Part shown: piece after piece, positions 14,745-17,651 of the stretch
Layout of the letters: every line of letters starts with the position of its first letter
Numbering within the stretch: the stretch's first letter is position 1
DNA from: Salinimicrobium sp964572365
GTDB taxonomy: Bacteria; Bacteroidota; Bacteroidia; Flavobacteriales; Flavobacteriaceae
Length of the DNA: 17,651 nt
NCBI GenBank assembly: GCA_964572365.1
Contig: CAZNFK010000049.1
Location: 1-17,651 of the forward strand
Reading direction: 5' to 3'
Notes under the pieces: generated by a model
Database searches by the model: none
Seen by the model: only the letters and a program-made list of their open reading frames with translations
What the model was told of the DNA's origin: nothing
Translations under genes and position numbers: made by a program

Positions 14745-16100
14745 ATGCGTTTACATTTTATTGCCATTGGAGGCAGTGCCATGCATAATCTTGCCCTCGC
14801 CCTTGAGCAAAAAGGTTATCAAATTTCCGGAAGTGACGATATGATCTATGAACCTTCAAGGTCTCGTCTTCAAAGGCGCGGTCTGCTGCCCGATGAGTTT
14901 GGCTGGTTTCCTGAAAAGATAACCCCAGATCTTGATGCCATTATCCTGGGTATGCATGCACGGGAGGACAATCCTGAACTTTTACGTGCACAACAGCTGG
15001 GGATAAAAGTGTATTCTTATCCTGAATTTTTATTTGACCAGTCCAAAGAGAAAACAAGAGTAGTGATAGGAGGTTCTCATGGTAAAACCACCATCACCTC
15101 GATGATCCTCCATGTTTTGAATTATCACCACAAGGAAGTAGATTACATGGTGGGCGCACAGCTTGAAGGTTTTGACACCATGGTGCACCTTACCGAAGAG
15201 AACGATTTTATAGTTTTGGAAGGTGATGAATATCTTTCCTCCCCTATAGATCGTCGGCCGAAATTCCATTTATACCAGCCCAATATTGCCTTGTTAAGCG
15301 GAATTGCCTGGGATCATATCAATGTTTTTCCCACTTTTGAGAATTACCTTGATCAATTCAGGAAATTTATTGATTCCATAGTAAAGGGTGGTATCCTGGT
15401 GTACAATGAGGGGGATGAGCACCTAAAGAAGCTGGTGGAGGAAACCACGAATACTATACGAAAACATCCTTACTGTTTGCCGGCGTATAAGGTGGAAAAT
15501 GAAATGACCCTGTTGGAAACTCCTGAAGGGGATATGCCGGTTGAGATCTTTGGAAGGCATAATTTACAGAACCTGGCGGGTGCAAAATGGATCTGTCAGC
15601 ATATGGGTATCGATGAAGAGGATTTCTATGAGGCGATCGCTTCCTTTAAGGGCGCATCAAAAAGGCTTGAGAAAATAGCGGAATCAAAAGATACAGTGGT
15701 TTTTAAGGATTTTGCGCATAGTCCTTCCAAAGTGGCAGCCACTACCGGGGCTGTAAAAGAGCAGTATCCCGGAAAAAAATTGGTTGCCTGTCTTGAATTA
15801 CATACTTACAGCAGCCTTAATTCTGAATTTCTAAGCGAATATAAAAATGCCCTGGATAGCGCAGACGTGGCGGTAGTATATTTTTCTCCGGAAGCTGTGC
15901 AAAACAAACGACTTGATTCTATTTCTTCGGAACAGATCTTTGAGGCGTTTCAACGTAAGGACCTGAATATTTATACCAATTCTGAAGATTTTCAGCAATT
16001 CCTGAAGTCCCAAAAATTAGACAAATCGGTGCTGCTTCTCATGAGCAGCGGAAACTATGGGGGGCTGGATTTCGAGGAGGTGAAGGAGTGGATCAATTAA
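14745..16100 (+). CDS. mpl: UDP-N-acetylmuramate:L-Ala-gamma-D-Glu-meso-DAP ligase (Mpl)
   Basis: Mpl attaches recycled murein tripeptide to UDP-MurNAc, returning it to peptidoglycan synthesis in the cytoplasm. The 451-residue protein has the Mur ligase layout. The N-terminal nucleotide-binding motif is F-I-A-I-G-G-S-A-M-H-N (5-15), the ATP loop is G-G-S-H-G-K-T-T (109-116), the central motifs are E-G-D-E-Y (159-163) and S-G-I-A-W-D-H-I-N-V-F-P-T (185-197), and G-R-H-N-L-Q-N opens the linker to the C-terminal domain. The SHGKTT and EGDEY variants and the length point to Mpl rather than MurC, though a MurC-like ligase is the main alternative. It may be transcribed with radC, 47 bases downstream, though radC has its own promoter-like sequence. 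Confidence 0.85.
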   Translation: MRLHFIAIGGSAMHNLALALEQKGYQISGSDDMIYEPSRSRLQRRGLLPDEFGWFPEKITPDLDAIILGMHAREDNPELLRAQQLGIKVYSYPEFLFDQSKEKTRVVIGGSHGKTTITSMILHVLNYHHKEVDYMVGAQLEGFDTMVHLTEENDFIVLEGDEYLSSPIDRRPKFHLYQPNIALLSGIAWDHINVFPTFENYLDQFRKFIDSIVKGGILVYNEGDEHLKKLVEETTNTIRKHPYCLPAYKVENEMTLLETPEGDMPVEIFGRHNLQNLAGAKWICQHMGIDEEDFYEAIASFKGASKRLEKIAESKDTVVFKDFAHSPSKVAATTGAVKEQYPGKKLVACLELHTYSSLNSEFLSEYKNALDSADVAVVYFSPEAVQNKRLDSISSEQIFEAFQRKDLNIYTNSEDFQQFLKSQKLDKSVLLLMSSGNYGGLDFEEVKEWIN

Positions 16101-16104
16101 AGAA

Positions 16105-16133
16105 TTGGCATTTAGTTCATTTTCTTATCTTTA
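16105..16133 (+). promoter_or_regulatory. Putative promoter for radC
   Basis: TTG (16105-16107) is followed after 18 bases by TATCTTTA (16126-16133), close to the Bacteroidota -33/-7 pattern. The -7 box ends 14 bases before the radC ATG. The surrounding 20-base element (16121-16140) repeats that in front of the lipoprotein gene. Confidence 0.5.
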
Positions 16134-16147
16134 AGTAAAATGGAGCT

Positions 16148-16849
16148 ATGGCTAACGGGGAACGAACATCATTTACGATTAAGAACTGGGCGCAGGATGA
16201 TCGACCCAGGGAAAAATTATTAAAAAAAGGTCGCAGTTCCCTCAGCGATGCCGAATTACTTGCAATTTTGATCGCAACCGGCAGTCGAAATGAAAGTGCC
16301 GTAGATCTCTGTAAAAAGATCCTTGCGAAAACCGGTCACAGCCTTAATGAACTGGGGAAGCTTTCGGTGAAACAACTTATGGAGTTCAAAGGAATAGGGG
16401 AAGCAAAGGCTGTAACGATCGTATCTGCCCTGGAACTGGGTAGGAGAAGACGTACAGAAGAAGCTCTTGAAAAAAAGAAGATATCTTCGAGTTCTTCGGT
16501 CTTTGAACTTATGCAACCGGTCATAGGAGACCTGCCGCATGAAGAATTCTGGATCGTTTATCTCAATAATTCAAACAAAGTTATAGATCGGTTTCAACTG
16601 AGTAAAGGCGGAATAACCGGAACCCTTGTTGACGTGCGACTGGCGCTTAAAAAAGCACTGGAGCTGGGAGCGACTTCCATAATTCTTGTTCATAATCATC
16701 CCTCCGGAAATCTTAGCCCCAGTAATTCTGATAAACAACTTACCCAAAAATTGAAAACAGCCGGTGAGAGTCTGGATATTAAAGTACTTGATCACGTCAT
16801 TGTGACTGAGAAATCCTATTTTAGCTTTGCCGATGAAGGTTTGTTGTAA
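16148..16849 (+). CDS. radC: RadC-family JAB/MPN-domain protein
   Basis: The 233-residue protein has the two RadC parts. A helix-hairpin-helix region (about 30-100) includes L-S-D-A-E-L-L-A-I-L-I-A-T-G and F-K-G-I-G-E-A-K-A. The JAB1/MPN-like domain (about 112-233) carries H-N-H-P-S-G (182-187) and D195, the metal-binding pattern of JAMM peptidases. The family was named for DNA repair, but that role was later questioned and the true function is not settled. ATG 16148 fits the usual N-terminus (SFTIKNWAQDDRPREKLLKKG). It ends 11 bases before the next gene and is probably co-transcribed with it. Confidence 0.94.
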   Translation: MANGERTSFTIKNWAQDDRPREKLLKKGRSSLSDAELLAILIATGSRNESAVDLCKKILAKTGHSLNELGKLSVKQLMEFKGIGEAKAVTIVSALELGRRRRTEEALEKKKISSSSSVFELMQPVIGDLPHEEFWIVYLNNSNKVIDRFQLSKGGITGTLVDVRLALKKALELGATSIILVHNHPSGNLSPSNSDKQLTQKLKTAGESLDIKVLDHVIVTEKSYFSFADEGLL

Positions 16850-16860
16850 TTTTTACCTCT

Positions 16861-17651
16861 ATGCTTTTAATCTATACTCAAAAGATTACCCCCAGGATCA
16901 CTTATGCTTTTAAGCATATTTGTACCCGAATTCTTGGGGTGCCCATAAATTTTACTTCGAAAATAGAGGAGTTCGTTGCCCATGAAGGCATGAAGCTTTC
17001 CTATGGCAAGCAGAGCCTGGCAAACGAGATCTTTATTCAGAATGTAGACCTTTTACTGGAGCAGGGAATGAGCGATCTTGAGGTGAAAGTGCAGGAGTGG
17101 GATGAGGTTCCCTGCTTTTTCGCGGTTTCAGAAAACAGCTCCCTGCCTTTTGATATTTTTGCGGCTGCCTTTTACCTCCTCAGCAGGTATGAAGAATATT
17201 TGCCGCACGTGAAAGATAAAGAAGGGAGGTTTCCTGCCTCGGAAAGCCTTGCATTTCAGGAAGGATTTTTGGAGCGTCCCGTAATAGATATCTGGGCTCA
17301 TAAGTTTCGAAAAGTACTTCAGGAAAGGTTTCCTGATTTCGATTTTCCGAAGAGATCCTATTCAACTGAGAATATCATCGCGGTGACCGAAGCTTACTGC
17401 TATAAAAAAAAAGGTGTTGTAAGATCAATTTTAGGGTTTATAGAAGATCTTATTCAGCTTAAACCGAAATATTTGCTCCACAGGATAGAGGTCCTCGTAA
17501 AACTCAAAAGGGATCCTTATGATGTGTACGACAGGATCATCAGACTGCACAAAAAATATAAGGTGCCCATGAAGTTCATGTTCCAGGTGAGCGATTTCTC
17601 GACTCACGACCGAAATATTAACCATAACCGGCTGGAATTTCAAAGTCTGAT
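16861..17651 (+). CDS. Polysaccharide deacetylase-family protein, N-terminal part
   Basis: The frame starts at ATG 16861 and stays open to the right edge (263 complete codons). The N-terminal region resembles the long lead domain (DUF7033-like) of Bacteroidota polysaccharide deacetylases, with Y-L-L-S-R-Y-E-E-Y-L-P-H (105-116), K-D-K-E-G-R-F (118-124), and D-I-W-A-H-K (143-148). The deacetylase-like part begins near residue 170 (AYCYKKKGVVRSI, 178-190) and includes D-P-Y-D (218-221) and F-S-T-H-D-R-N-I-N (246-254). No signal peptide is evident. From memory, many relatives have an Asp at the position of A174 here; if so, a metal ligand may be missing. The catalytic end lies outside the window, so activity cannot be judged. 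Confidence 0.75.
   Translation, partial: MLLIYTQKITPRITYAFKHICTRILGVPINFTSKIEEFVAHEGMKLSYGKQSLANEIFIQNVDLLLEQGMSDLEVKVQEWDEVPCFFAVSENSSLPFDIFAAAFYLLSRYEEYLPHVKDKEGRFPASESLAFQEGFLERPVIDIWAHKFRKVLQERFPDFDFPKRSYSTENIIAVTEAYCYKKKGVVRSILGFIEDLIQLKPKYLLHRIEVLVKLKRDPYDVYDRIIRLHKKYKVPMKFMFQVSDFSTHDRNINHNRLEFQSL

Overview
The window looks like chromosomal DNA of a Flavobacteriaceae member (Bacteroidota), probably a marine Gramella/Salegentibacter-type lineage. The evidence is a PorP/SprF-type protein next to a giant secreted protein ending in the gliding-motility-associated C-terminal domain (type IX secretion), Bacteroidota-style promoters (TAnnTTTG -7 boxes), almost no Shine-Dalgarno sequences, and characteristic flavobacterial proteins such as the deacetylase with a long N-terminal region. 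The genus is a guess. Most of the window is housekeeping; no mobile element, CRISPR array, tRNA or rRNA was seen.

Left part (1-3962): the first 19 codons of gcvP leave the window on the minus strand. A UbiA-like membrane protein follows on plus, then, convergent with it on minus, an ECF sigma factor with a small soluble zinc-finger anti-sigma candidate. Next on minus is a Dcp-type M3 metallopeptidase.

Purine block (3963-8133): a gap of about 220 bases before purE contains a plus-strand structure (long imperfect hairpin, then an intrinsic terminator) that no coding gene explains; it is a candidate small RNA, possibly 6S-like. The purK-purE operon (de novo synthesis) is divergent from a gene encoding a hypoxanthine phosphoribosyltransferase fused to adenylate kinase (salvage), followed by the ribosome-assembly GTPase obgE. 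De novo and salvage genes thus share a 129-base control region.

Surface/secretion block (8195-14426): a DUF4136-like lipoprotein ends against a bidirectional terminator. Facing it is a compact minus-strand operon of a 1006-residue Ig-like repeat protein with a type B T9SS sorting domain, a PorP/SprF-like outer-membrane protein, and a PD40/OmpA-domain protein likely to bind peptidoglycan. This reads as a dedicated cargo, secretion-partner and anchor module.

Right part (14427-17651): a 318-base divergent control region, then mpl (peptidoglycan peptide recycling), radC and the start of a polysaccharide-deacetylase-family protein, all on plus.

No clearly undescribed system was found. The best leads are the candidate RNA before purE, the Hpt-Adk fusion with its shared control region, and the two-module architecture of the secreted protein.
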